Below are positions 55,938 to 64,000 of a stretch of DNA of 64,000 bases, piece by piece (position 1 is the stretch's first letter; every line of letters starts with the position of its first letter). The translations under genes were made by a program, and so were the position numbers. Where the stretch lies: the NCBI RefSeq assembly GCF_018279705.1, contig NZ_CP036498.1:5225001-5289000 (forward strand), written 5' to 3'. The stretch is from Tardiphaga alba (lineage in GTDB: Bacteria > Pseudomonadota > Alphaproteobacteria > Rhizobiales > Xanthobacteraceae). A model generated the notes under the pieces. It searched no databases. It saw only the letters and a program-made list of their open reading frames with translations, and was not told the DNA's origin.

Positions 55938-56462
55938 TCACCACGGCAATCCGCGCAGATCCAGTTCCCCCTCATGCGGCGCGCGCTTGAGATAGTAGAC
56001 CAGCGGCTGCATCGCGTCGAAACGGACCCGCGCGCCGCGCTGTTCGGCGAAAACCTCGCCCATATAGGGCTTCCAGTTGCGGCTGGTGTAGAAGCCGGTC
56101 ATCTCACTCGCGCAGAACAGCAAGGCAAAATCGTTCGACCTTTCATCGCGCAGCGTGTGCAAGGCTGCGTCGAGGGCCACGCTGGCGAGGCCCTGCTTGC
56201 GGAAGGAGGGATGCGTGAGCACGCCGCCGATGCCGCCGATGCGGATCGGGCGGTCACGCCAGATGCCTTCGCGGCGATAGAGGCTGACATGGCAGACCGG
56301 CAGCTCGTCGACCTCGACGATGACCCGCAGATCCGGGTGGGCAAATTCCACACCCGCCCACGGCAGTTGCGCGACGGTCTCCGGAGGCCAGACGAGGTCG
56401 AACAGTGGCTTTACGCGCGGCCATGCCGGGTCGCCCGTCACGATTTCAATTTCGATACTCAT
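55938..56462 (-). CDS. GNAT-family N-acetyltransferase
   Basis: 174 residues from ATG 56462 (MSIEIEIVTGDPAWPRVKPL). The acetyl-CoA motif is GIGGVLTHPSFRKQGLASVA (R-x-x-G-L-A) at about 90-108, with the preceding beta strands VIVEVDELPVCHVSLYRREG, and motif B FALLFCASEMTGFYTSRNWK. This resembles the AAC(2')-like/acetyltransferase branch. The acceptor (amine of an antibiotic, small molecule or protein) is unknown. A longer upstream frame to 56600 has no ribosome binding site. It diverges from the MFS gene. Confidence 0.85.
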   Translation of the reverse strand: MSIEIEIVTGDPAWPRVKPLFDLVWPPETVAQLPWAGVEFAHPDLRVIVEVDELPVCHVSLYRREGIWRDRPIRIGGIGGVLTHPSFRKQGLASVALDAALHTLRDERSNDFALLFCASEMTGFYTSRNWKPYMGEVFAEQRGARVRFDAMQPLVYYLKRAPHEGELDLRGLPW

Positions 56463-56577
56463 TTCCGCTGATGACCCCTGCGTCCGGTGCAGCCTTATAG
56501 AGCGCCGGATGGGTAGAAACTTATCGAATCCGATGCTTATGTGAGAATAATCTTCTAGGATTTCAAAGGGCTGGGGA

Positions 56578-57819
56578 ATGACCGAGGCGGAGCTTACCAA
56601 GTATCAGCGCTGGGCGATTTTGGCTGGTGCCGCGACCCTGCTCAGCCTCGCCATGGGCATGCGCCAGAGCTTCGGGCTGTTTCAGCCCTCGATCCTGCGC
56701 GACACCGCCATCACCACCGCCGATTTCTCGCTGGCCACGGCTTTGCAGAATGTGATCTGGGGCATTTCGCAGCCTTTCGTCGGCGCCATCGCCGATCGAT
56801 TCGGCACCCGCTGGGTGATGCTGTCAGGCGTCCTGATCTATGCCGCCGGCCTGCTGTTCATGCTGTTCGCGACCACGCCGCTTTATTTCACGCTGGGCGC
56901 CGGCCTGTGCGTGGGCCTGGCGCTGTCCTGCACGGCCTCGAGCATGACGATGACCGTTGCCTCGCGCTCGGTCTCCGCCGCCAAGCGCAGCGTCACCATG
57001 GGCGCCGTCTCGGCCGCCGGGTCGCTCGGCCTCGTGATCGCCTCCCCGCTGGCGCAGACGCTGATCTCGACGGCCGGCTGGCAGGTGGCTCTGATCGGCT
57101 TCCTCGGCCTCTCCGCCGTCATGATCCCGGCGGCCCTGTTCGCCGGCCAATCCGACCAGATCGAGCGCGCGCCCAGCGACGAACTCCCACAGTCGCTCGG
57201 CGAGGTCGTGCAATCCGCGCTCGGCCATTCCGGCTATATCGTGCTGTCGCTGTCGTTCTTCGTCTGCGGCCTGCAGCTCGTTTTCATCACCACGCATCTG
57301 CCAAATTATCTCGCCACCTGCGGCCTGGATCCGTCGCTCGGCGCCACCGCGCTGGCGATGGTGGGCCTGTTCAACGTGTTCGGCTCCTACGCCTTCGGCT
57401 GGCTCGGCGGCCGTTATCCGAAGCAGATTTTGCTCGGCGGAATTTACATCGCGCGATCATTCGCGCTTGCCGCCTATTTCTATTTCCCGGCGACGCCGAC
57501 CACGACGCTGGTGTTCGCCGCGGTCCTCGGCTCGCTGTGGCTCGGCGTCGTGCCGCTGGTGAATGGCCTTGTCGCGCAACTGTTCGGCCTGCGCTTCATG
57601 GCGACGCTGACCGGCATCGCCTTCCTCAGCCATCAGGCCGGCTCATTTTTGGGCGCCTGGGGCGGCGGCATCATTTTCGCGCAACTCGGCAATTACGACC
57701 GCGCATGGCAATTTGCCGTGATCATCGGCCTGATCGCCGGATGCTTCCAGATGCTGATGAATGTGAAGCCGCCGGTGCGACGCGATGCCGTCCCGTCGGT
57801 GGTGCCGAGCGCGGTCTAA
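56578..57819 (+). CDS. Major facilitator superfamily transporter
   Basis: 413 residues, twelve hydrophobic helices. The MFS cytoplasmic loop motif ADRFGTRWVMLSGVLIYAAG (D-R-x-G-x-R) follows TM2, and the C-terminal half shows GSYAFGWLGGRYPKQILLGG. The N-terminal AILAGAATLLSLAMGMRQSF GLFQP-type sequence and pattern fit the oxalate/formate antiporter-like (OFA) group or drug-like exporters. Substrate is not deducible. A perfect 12-bp hairpin (57844-57872) follows the stop codon and may terminate it. Confidence 0.85.
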   Translation: MTEAELTKYQRWAILAGAATLLSLAMGMRQSFGLFQPSILRDTAITTADFSLATALQNVIWGISQPFVGAIADRFGTRWVMLSGVLIYAAGLLFMLFATTPLYFTLGAGLCVGLALSCTASSMTMTVASRSVSAAKRSVTMGAVSAAGSLGLVIASPLAQTLISTAGWQVALIGFLGLSAVMIPAALFAGQSDQIERAPSDELPQSLGEVVQSALGHSGYIVLSLSFFVCGLQLVFITTHLPNYLATCGLDPSLGATALAMVGLFNVFGSYAFGWLGGRYPKQILLGGIYIARSFALAAYFYFPATPTTTLVFAAVLGSLWLGVVPLVNGLVAQLFGLRFMATLTGIAFLSHQAGSFLGAWGGGIIFAQLGNYDRAWQFAVIIGLIAGCFQMLMNVKPPVRRDAVPSVVPSAV

Positions 57820-57843
57820 TGGAAATGAGAGGGTGGGCGAGAG

Positions 57844-57872
57844 AACGGGAACCTTCTATAAAGGTTCCCGTT
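57844..57872. repeat. Perfect 12-bp hairpin between the MFS gene and sodB
   Basis: AACGGGAACCTT-CTATA-AAGGTTCCCGTT. It is too poor in following T to be a classic terminator on the plus strand, and it lies 36 bases ahead of the sodB start, so it could be an mRNA regulatory hairpin or operator. The dyad arms are exact. Confidence 0.65.
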
Positions 57873-57907
57873 AAGCCAACTCTCCCATTAACGTGGACCT
57901 TGACCCC

Positions 57908-58510
57908 ATGACCTTCTCGCTTCCCGATCTGCCCTACGCCTATGACGCGCTCGCGCCCCATATGTCGAAGGAAACGCTGGAATTCCATCACGATAAGCAC
58001 CATCAGGCTTACGTGACCAACGGCAACAACCTGCTGAAGGGCACCGAATTCGAGGGCAAATCGCTCGAAGAGATCGTGAAGGGCTCGTTCGGCAAGAACG
58101 CAGCGCTCTTCAACAATGCCGGCCAGCACTATAACCACCTCCACTTCTGGAACTGGATGAAGCCGAATGGCGGCGGTGCCAAGCTGCCGGGCCGCCTGGA
58201 AAAGAAAATCACCGAGGATCTCGGCGGTCTCGAAAAGTTCAAGACCGATTTCGCCGCCGCCGGTGTCGGCCAGTTCGGTTCGGGCTGGGCCTGGCTCTCC
58301 GTCAAGAACGGCAAGCTGGAAATCTCCAAGACCGCCAATGGCGAAAGCCCGCTGGTGCACGGCGCGACCCCGATCCTCGGCGTCGATGTCTGGGAGCACT
58401 CCTACTACATCGACTACCGCAACCGTCGCCCCGACTATCTCAAGGCGTTCGTCGATCACCTCGTCAACTGGGATTACGTGGACGAGTTGTACGGCAAGGC
58501 CGGCGTCTGA
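57908..58510 (+). CDS. sodB: Superoxide dismutase (Fe/Mn)
   Basis: 200 residues from ATG 57908. The N-terminal ligand His27 lies in LEFHHDKHHQAYVTN, the second in AGQHYNHLHFWNWMKPNGGG (His77), and the Asp/His ligands in DVWEHSYYIDYRNRRPDYLK. GSGWAWLS and the MKPNGGGA segment near the second ligand place it in the Fe/cambialistic group, but Fe versus Mn cannot be fixed from sequence alone. It dismutates superoxide in the cytoplasm. A terminator follows. Confidence 0.95.
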   Translation: MTFSLPDLPYAYDALAPHMSKETLEFHHDKHHQAYVTNGNNLLKGTEFEGKSLEEIVKGSFGKNAALFNNAGQHYNHLHFWNWMKPNGGGAKLPGRLEKKITEDLGGLEKFKTDFAAAGVGQFGSGWAWLSVKNGKLEISKTANGESPLVHGATPILGVDVWEHSYYIDYRNRRPDYLKAFVDHLVNWDYVDELYGKAGV

Positions 58511-58541
58511 TCGTCGCTGCACGTCACAGCGCGAAGGAAGG

Positions 58542-58569
58542 GCGGTGGCGCAAGCTGCCGCTCTTTTTT
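58542..58569 (+). terminator. Rho-independent terminator of sodB
   Basis: GCGGTGGC/GCTGCCGC (two G-U wobbles) around a GCAA tetraloop, followed by TCTTTTTTG. Confidence 0.85.
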
Positions 58570-58591
58570 GCTTGTGAACGGCTGTTTTAGC

Positions 58592-58674
58592 CGTCATTGC
58601 GAGGAGCATAGCGACGAAGCAATCCAGTCTTCGCTTGCGGCCTTCTGGATTGCTTCGCTACGCTCGCAATGACG
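58592..58674. repeat. Dispersed palindromic element, family A, copy 4
   Basis: CGTCATTGCGAGGAGCATAG left and CTGGATTGCTTCGCTACGCT, CGCAATGACG right. It lies between sodB and crcB. Confidence 0.85.
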
Positions 58675-58707
58675 AAGAGTTGTGGTCGAGCAAAGCAGTC
58701 TACCAAT

Positions 58708-59082
58708 ATGCAATACGCACTGGTCTTCATCGGTGGTGGTCTCGGCGCAACCTTGCGCCATGTGATCAATCTCACCTGCGCCCGTTGCATGGCCCCCGGC
58801 TTTCCGTGGGGCACGTTCATCATCAACATCTCCGGCTCCACCGTGATGGGCCTGATCGCCGGCTATCTGGCCTTCAAGGGCGAGGCCTCGCAGCCCTGGC
58901 GGCTGTTCCTGATGACCGGCATTCTGGGCGGCTACACCACGTTCTCGGCGTTCTCGCTCGATGCAGCGCTCCTCTATGAGCGCGGCGAACTCGGGCTCGC
59001 TTTGGCCTATGTGCTGGGCTCCGTGGTCCTGTCCATCGCAGGCCTGTTCGCGGGCCTGGCCCTGGTGCGCCACTTCGCCTGA
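58708..59082 (+). CDS. crcB: Fluoride channel (Fluc / CrcB)
   Basis: 124 residues from ATG 58708. Four hydrophobic segments: ALVFIGGGLGATLRHVINLT (G-G-x-G-A-x-x-R motif), GFPWGTFIINISGSTVMGLI (N-x-x-G), LFLMTGILGGYTTFSAFSLD (G-G-x-T-T-F-S-T/A-F), and AYVLGSVVLSIAGLFAGLAL. All Fluc selectivity residues are kept. It exports fluoride as a dual-topology dimer. I see no crcB riboswitch motif upstream; the leader holds the palindrome instead. The zinc gene block begins 40 bases after its stop. Confidence 0.93.
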   Translation: MQYALVFIGGGLGATLRHVINLTCARCMAPGFPWGTFIINISGSTVMGLIAGYLAFKGEASQPWRLFLMTGILGGYTTFSAFSLDAALLYERGELGLALAYVLGSVVLSIAGLFAGLALVRHFA

Positions 59083-59094
59083 CCGCGGCTTGCG

Positions 59095-59115
59095 TTACGT
59101 TATAGTGTAACATAG
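59095..59115. promoter_or_regulatory. Zur operator upstream of the zinc uptake block
   Basis: TTACGTTATAGTGTAACATAG: central dyad GTTATA-GTG-TAAC, matching the alphaproteobacterial Zur box (GTTATA-N-TATAAC kind). A promoter candidate (-35 TTGCGT 59090-59095, 17 bases, -10 TAGATT 59113-59118) encloses it, so Zn-loaded Zur bound here would block transcription. Dyad and position are seen directly; Zur assignment follows from the downstream genes. Confidence 0.7.
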
Positions 59116-59122
59116 ATTGGAA

Positions 59123-59407
59123 ATGCGGCGCCTTCGGCGCCTTGTTTTCATTGGCCTTTTTGGCCATGCACGGTTCCGGCCCGCTATGGCGCAGACGCAT
59201 TCCCACGATCATTCGCACAACCATGACCATCAGCATGGTCACGCGCATGGCCATGCCCATCACAGCCATGATCCCGCAAGCCCGCATCCGGCCCAGCCAT
59301 CGCCGTGGTCGATCCTGCGCATGTCGCTGCCCGGCCGGCTCGCGGCCGCGCTGGCGGTCTCCGCTGGGCTCTGGGCGGTGGTTCTGCTGGCGATGAGGCC
59401 GTCATGA
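59123..59407 (+). CDS. Small His-rich protein with C-terminal membrane segment, first gene of the zinc block
   Basis: 94 residues from ATG 59123; the predicted transcript start (about 59125) makes the downstream ATG 59186 (MAQTHSHDHSHN, 73 residues) a serious alternative. The His-rich part HDHSHNHDHQHGHAHGHAHH (about 26-50) is followed by a Pro linker (PASPHPAQPSPWSILRMSLP) and one hydrophobic helix GRLAAALAVSAGLWAVVLLA. The stop overlaps the znuC ATG (ATGA). A sequence GGCCCGCTATGG just before the His part would form a better signal peptide in the other frame (ALFSLAFLAMHGSGPAMAQT) if one G were added, as in the frameshifted genes here, so the N-terminus is uncertain. Probably a zinc-binding partner or chaperone of the transporter. 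Confidence 0.7.
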   Translation: MRRLRRLVFIGLFGHARFRPAMAQTHSHDHSHNHDHQHGHAHGHAHHSHDPASPHPAQPSPWSILRMSLPGRLAAALAVSAGLWAVVLLAMRPS

Positions 59408-60162
59408 CGGCGCAACTCGGTTTTCGCGACGTCACCCTCGGCTATGACCGCCACCCGGCCGTGCATCACCTCAATGGCGATGTGACCCAGGGGGCGCTGC
59501 TCGCCGTGGTCGGCCCGAACGGCGCCGGCAAGTCCACGCTGTTTCGCGGCATTGTCGGCATCCTCAAGCCGCTGTCGGGCAAGATCACGCTGGGCGGCAT
59601 CAAGCAGCGCGATATCGCCTATCTGCCGCAGAGCGCCGATATCGACCGCTCTTTCCCGATCTCGGTGTTCGATTTCGTCGGCACCGGCCTGTGGCGCACC
59701 ACCGGCATTTTTGGCGGGCTCGGCAAAAAGGCGCGCGAGCAGATCGCGCAGGCGCTGGCCGCCGTCGGCCTCAACGGCTTCGAGAACCGCAATATCGGTA
59801 CGCTGTCCGGCGGCCAGATGCAGCGCATGCTATTTGCCCGCGTACTGCTGCAGGACGCCGACGTCATCGTGCTCGACGAGCCGTTCAACGCCATCGATGC
59901 CAAGACGACGATGGACCTGATAGCGCTGGTGCAGCGCTGGCATGGCGAGCAGCGCACGGTGCTGGCGGCCTTGCACGACATGGAGATGGTGCGCGCCTAT
60001 TTCCCGCAAACGCTGCTGCTCGCGCGCGGCGCGGTGGCGTGGGGAAAGACCGCTGAGGTGCTGACCTCCGACAATCTCGTCGAGGCGCGCCGCATGTGCG
60101 AGGCGTTCGACGACACTGCCGGCACCTGCGTGGCCGATCACGAGCGATCGCAGGCGGCCTGA
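59404..60162 (+). CDS. znuC: Zinc ABC transporter, ATP-binding protein
   Basis: 252 residues. ABC ATPase motifs: Walker A GPNGAGKST, Q-loop YLPQSADIDRSFP, signature LSGGQMQRMLFARVLLQDAD, Walker B VIVLDEPF, H-loop ALHDMEMVRAYF. It pairs with ZnuB and ZnuA to import zinc across the inner membrane. Starts at ATG 59404, overlapping the His-rich gene stop; znuB follows after 2 bases. Confidence 0.95.
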   Translation: MTAQLGFRDVTLGYDRHPAVHHLNGDVTQGALLAVVGPNGAGKSTLFRGIVGILKPLSGKITLGGIKQRDIAYLPQSADIDRSFPISVFDFVGTGLWRTTGIFGGLGKKAREQIAQALAAVGLNGFENRNIGTLSGGQMQRMLFARVLLQDADVIVLDEPFNAIDAKTTMDLIALVQRWHGEQRTVLAALHDMEMVRAYFPQTLLLARGAVAWGKTAEVLTSDNLVEARRMCEAFDDTAGTCVADHERSQAA

Positions 60163-60164
60163 TC

Positions 60165-61033
60165 ATGCTTTACGACGCGCTGATCGCGCCTTTCATCGAG
60201 TTCGAATTCATGCGCCGTGCATTGGCCGGCGTGGTTGCTCTGGCGCTTGGCGGCGCGCCGATCGGCGTGTTCCTGATGCTGCGGCGGATGAGCCTTGTCG
60301 GCGACGCCATGGCGCATGCGATCCTGCCCGGTGCTGCCATCGGCTTTTTGTTCTCGGGCCTCAATCTGTTCGCGATGACGTTTGGCGGATTGATCGCCGG
60401 CTTCTCGGTGGCATTGCTCGCGGGCCTCGTCTCGCGCGTCACCGTGATCAAGGAAGACGCCTCGCTCGCGGCGTTCTATCTCGTCTCGCTCGCGGTCGGC
60501 GTCACCATCGTTTCCATGCGCGGCACCAATATCGACCTGCTGCATGTGCTGTTCGGCAATATTCTCGCGCTTGATGACCAGACGCTGCTGGTGATCGCCT
60601 TCAATGCGACGATCACGCTCGCGGTGATGGCCGTGATCTATCGCCCGCTGGTGATCGAATGCGTCGATCCCGTTTTCCTGCGCACCGTCTCGCGCGCTGG
60701 CGCGCCCGCGCATCTGGCGTTTCTCGCACTGGTCGTCGTCAACCTCGTCAACGGCTTTCACGCACTCGGCACGCTGCTTGCGGTCGGTCTGATGATCTTG
60801 CCCGCCGGCATTGCGCGGTTCTGGTCGCGCGACATCACCGGGATGATGATGATCTCCGTCGCGAGCGCGATGATCTCCGGCTATGGCGGCCTCGTGCTCT
60901 CGTTCCAGACCAAGGTGCCGTCCGGCCCTGCGATCATCCTCGTGGCGGCGGGTCTGTATGTGTTCTCGTTATTCTTCGGCAGCGTGTCCGGACTGCTCAG
61001 GCAGCTGTTTCCGGGCCGACATCTTGAGGCTTG

Positions 61034-61034
<1 letters not shown>
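60165..61034 (+). CDS. znuB: Zinc ABC transporter, permease
   Basis: 289 residues, about eight transmembrane helices. The metal ABC permease family markers GAPIGVFLMLRRMSLVGDAM with AHAILPGAAIGFLFSGLNLF, NGFHALGTLLAVGLMILPAG and FWSRDITGMMMISVASAMIS are clear. ATG 60165 lies two bases after the znuC stop, and its stop overlaps the znuA start (TGATG). Channel for Zn2+ in the ZnuABC complex. Confidence 0.95.
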
Positions 61035-61959
<925 letters not shown>

Positions 61960-61972
61960 CCGCGCCGGCACA

Positions 61973-62084
61973 GCCCTCATCCTGAGGAGCCCGCGCCAGC
62001 GGGCGTCTCGAAGGATGGCGGCCTTCCTCGATCTTCGTCTTCACCCTTCGAGACGCGCGCGAGGGCGCGCTCCTCAGGGTGAGG
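61973..62084. repeat. Dispersed palindromic element, family E
   Basis: CCCTCATCCTGAGGAGCCCG and GCGTCTCGAAGGATGG on the left, CCTTCGAGACGCGCGCGAGG and GCGCTCCTCAGGGTGAGGG (19 bases) on the right. It separates znuA from the CobW gene. Confidence 0.8.
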
Positions 62085-62105
62085 GCCGCGCCTGGAGAAT
62101 CCTCG

Positions 62106-63160
62106 ATGACGACTGCCGCCACCCAAAAAATTCCCGTGACCGTGCTGACTGGCTATCTCGGCGCCGGCAAGACCACGCTGCTGAATCGCATCCTCACCGA
62201 GAACCACGGCAAGAAATACGCCGTCATCGTCAATGAATTCGGCGAGATCGGCATCGACAACGACCTCATCATCGGCGCCGATGAGGAAGTGTTCGAGATG
62301 AACAATGGCTGCGTCTGCTGTACCGTCCGCGGCGACCTCGTGCGCATCCTCGAAGGCCTGATGAAGCGCAAGGGCAAATTCGACGCCATCATCGTCGAGA
62401 CCACGGGCCTCGCTGACCCGGCGCCGGTTGCCCAGACCTTCTTCGTCGATGAAGACGTGCAGGCCAATGCGCGGCTCGATGCCGTCGTCACCGTGGCCGA
62501 TGCCAAGTGGTTGAGCGACCGCCTCAAGGACGCGCCGGAAGCCAAGAACCAGATCGCCTTTGCCGACGTCATCGTCCTCAACAAGACCGATCTCGTCACG
62601 CCGCCGGAGCTCGCGGAGGTCGAAGCCCGCATCCGTGCGATCAATCCCTATGCCAAGCTGCATCGCACCACGCGCGCGCAGGTGAAGCTGGAAGACGTGC
62701 TCGACCGTGGCGCCTTCGACCTCGACCGCATCCTCGAGATCGAACCGGAATTCCTCAACGCCGACGATCACGATCACCACCATCATGATCACGACCATGG
62801 CCACGATCATCACCATCATCATGGCCACGACCACGGTCACGGGCTGAAGCACTATCACGACGAGGACATGCAATCGCTGTCGCTGCGCACCGACATGGCG
62901 CTCGATCCCTCGACTTTCATGCCCTGGCTGCAGGACCTAATGGCCAAGGAAGGCGGCAGGATCCTGCGTTCCAAGGCATCATCTCATTCTCCGGCGATGA
63001 CGAGCGCTATGTGTTCCAGGGCGTGCACATGATGCTGGAAGGCGATCACCAGCGCGCATGGAAGGATGACGAGAAGCGCGAAAGCCGCCTCGTCTTCATT
63101 GGCCGCGAATTGCCCGAGCAGCTGATCCGCGACGGCTTCGCACAGATCATTCCGTCCTGA
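62106..63160 (+). pseudogene. CobW/COG0523-family zinc metallochaperone GTPase, one-base frameshift (probably a sequencing error)
   Basis: ATG 62106 ([20 protein letters not shown]). P-loop [20 protein letters not shown], the C-x-C-C metal motif in [18 protein letters not shown], GTPase switch [12 protein letters not shown] and NKTDLV. A His-rich stretch ([20 protein letters not shown]) lies at about 221-245. Near 62973-62977 (CCAAGGCATC) the frame slips; one added G restores [20 protein letters not shown] and the CobW C-terminal domain to a stop at 63160. COG0523 G3E GTPases of the Zur regulon insert zinc into proteins under zinc starvation. It overlaps the WD40 gene by 1 base. Confidence 0.9.
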
Positions 63161-64000
63161 TGTCCGATTTCAATCCGCTCAAGGAGCAAGAATCGATCGT
63201 CTCCGTCACCGACCGCGTAGTCGGAGCGACGATCGGTGCCGCGGTCTCCGCCGTGCATTTTTTCGGCGACAAGGCCGCCTTTGTCGGCGCCGAGGAAAAG
63301 GTCACGCTGGTCGATCCCGATGGCAGTGCGACGCCGGTCGAGGTCGCCTTCGGCGCGATCCTTTGCAGCGCCAGCGACGGCAAGCGGATCGTGATGGGGT
63401 GCGACGACGGCAAGGTCGTCGCTCTCGATCGCGACGGCGCGGTCTCGACCTTCGCCACCGACGCCAAACGCCGCTGGATCGACAATGTCGCGCTGCATCC
63501 CGACGGCGCTGTGGCGTGGTCGGCCGGCAAAACGGCCTTTGTGCAGGCGCCGAAAGGCGAGCTCAAATTCTTCGACGTGCCGACAACCGTCGGCGGTCTC
63601 GCTTTCGCGCCGAAGGGCCTGCGGCTTGGCATCGCGCACTACAACGGCGTGACGCTGTGGTTTCCCAACATGGCCGGCAGCGCCGAAGTGCTGGAATGGC
63701 AGGGCTCGCATCTCGGCGTCACCTTCAGCCCGGACAACAAATTCCTCGTCACGGCGATGCATGAACCCGCCCTGCACGGCTGGCGGCTCGCCGATGGCAA
63801 GCATATGCGCATGACCGGCTATCCCGCCCGCGTGCGCTCGATCGGCTGGACAGCGGGCGGCAAGGGCCTTGCGACCTCCGGCGCCGATACGGTGATCGTC
63901 TGGCCATTCACGACCAAGGACGGCCCGATGGGCAAGGAGCCGGCGATGCTGGCCCCGCTCAAGGCGAAGGTCACCATGGTCGCCTGTCATCCCAAGCAGG
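63160..64000 (+). CDS. WD40-repeat beta-propeller protein (3' end beyond the window)
   Basis: At least 280 residues, cut at the right edge. ATG 63160 overlaps the CobW stop (TGATG), so the two are translationally coupled. The chain shows repeated propeller blades: ILCSASDGKRIVMGCDDGKV, VALHPDGAVAWSAGKTAFVQ, LAFAPKGLRLGIAHYNGVTL, VTFSPDNKFLVTAMHEPALH and IGWTAGGKGLATSGADTVIV, each ending in W/I-type strands with GxD. WD40 proteins are scaffolds; genes of this type are often found after CobW-like genes in alphaproteobacteria, so a link with zinc homeostasis is probable. Function not established. Confidence 0.85.
   Translation, partial: MSDFNPLKEQESIVSVTDRVVGATIGAAVSAVHFFGDKAAFVGAEEKVTLVDPDGSATPVEVAFGAILCSASDGKRIVMGCDDGKVVALDRDGAVSTFATDAKRRWIDNVALHPDGAVAWSAGKTAFVQAPKGELKFFDVPTTVGGLAFAPKGLRLGIAHYNGVTLWFPNMAGSAEVLEWQGSHLGVTFSPDNKFLVTAMHEPALHGWRLADGKHMRMTGYPARVRSIGWTAGGKGLATSGADTVIVWPFTTKDGPMGKEPAMLAPLKAKVTMVACHPKQ

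Noticed and set aside
58511..58707. Fluoride riboswitch upstream of crcB
   Set aside because: The gap holds a terminator and a dispersed palindrome; no crcB motif pseudoknot is visible.

Overview
The window is a GC-rich alphaproteobacterial chromosome segment, most likely from the Bradyrhizobium / Rhodopseudomonas / Tardiphaga group. The evidence is the CpdR-type response regulator, a homospermidine synthase with an alphaproteobacterial-type ornithine decarboxylase leader, a ROSE-type RNA thermometer in front of a small heat shock gene, and dispersed palindromes of the kind that litter Bradyrhizobiaceae intergenic DNA. I see no insertion sequence, prophage, CRISPR array or integrative element; it reads as core chromosome with ordinary metabolic genes.

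Layout. 0-7.6 kb: start of an amino-acid ABC transporter binding protein (cut by the window edge), a class I glutamine amidotransferase, tRNA-Val(GAC), cpdR, a frameshifted N-formylglutamate amidohydrolase, a Flp pilin, a probable antisense-strand small RNA, an inositol-phosphatase-family enzyme (hisN type), and a LysR / TauE / LysE group. 7.7-11.5 kb: a lysophospholipase-like hydrolase, hsp20 with an RpoH-like promoter and ROSE leader, an exported hydrolase and a proline-rich exported protein. 12-18.4 kb: gltB-gltD (glutamate synthase). 18.6-31.8 kb: a small DnaB/RecA-like ATPase, exported proteins, CsbD, a frameshifted SDR, a lytic transglycosylase diverging from galU, a diguanylate cyclase, an outer membrane beta-barrel protein, kdsD, and a divergent CMD/HxlR pair with twin palindromic operators. 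31.8-38.6 kb (minus strand): nfeD-qmcA, hemH, a His-rich NicO-type metal exporter, its DUF1007 partner and an M3 oligopeptidase. 39-46.3 kb: SDR/AraC pair, then a polyamine block (speF-type leader, ornithine decarboxylase, frameshifted GNAT, RidA, homospermidine synthase) and a MaoC hydratase. 46.3-58.5 kb: MgtC, a CDF exporter, an L,D-transpeptidase, gluQRS, a soluble hybrid kinase, BrkB, an M29 aminopeptidase, a DUF3095 cyclase-like protein, an MFS transporter and sodB. 58.7-64 kb: fluoride channel, then a Zur-box-controlled zinc block (His-rich protein, znuC, znuB, znuA, CobW-type GTPase, WD40 protein cut by the window end).

The most informative non-coding signals are: (1) an ~88-nt minus-strand small RNA candidate at 3798-3885 with promoter, anti-Shine-Dalgarno CCUCC motifs and terminator; (2) the ROSE thermometer at 8823-8912; (3) a speF-type leader with competing hairpins and a U-tract at about 41178-41666; (4) a Zur operator at 59095-59115; (5) HxlR operators at 31422-31460.

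Five genes (N-formylglutamate amidohydrolase, SDR, GNAT, znuA, cobW) each carry a single-base deletion within a short G/C run, and each is restored to a full-length family protein by one added base. This looks like a residual sequencing error pattern rather than gene decay, so these genes are annotated across the shift.
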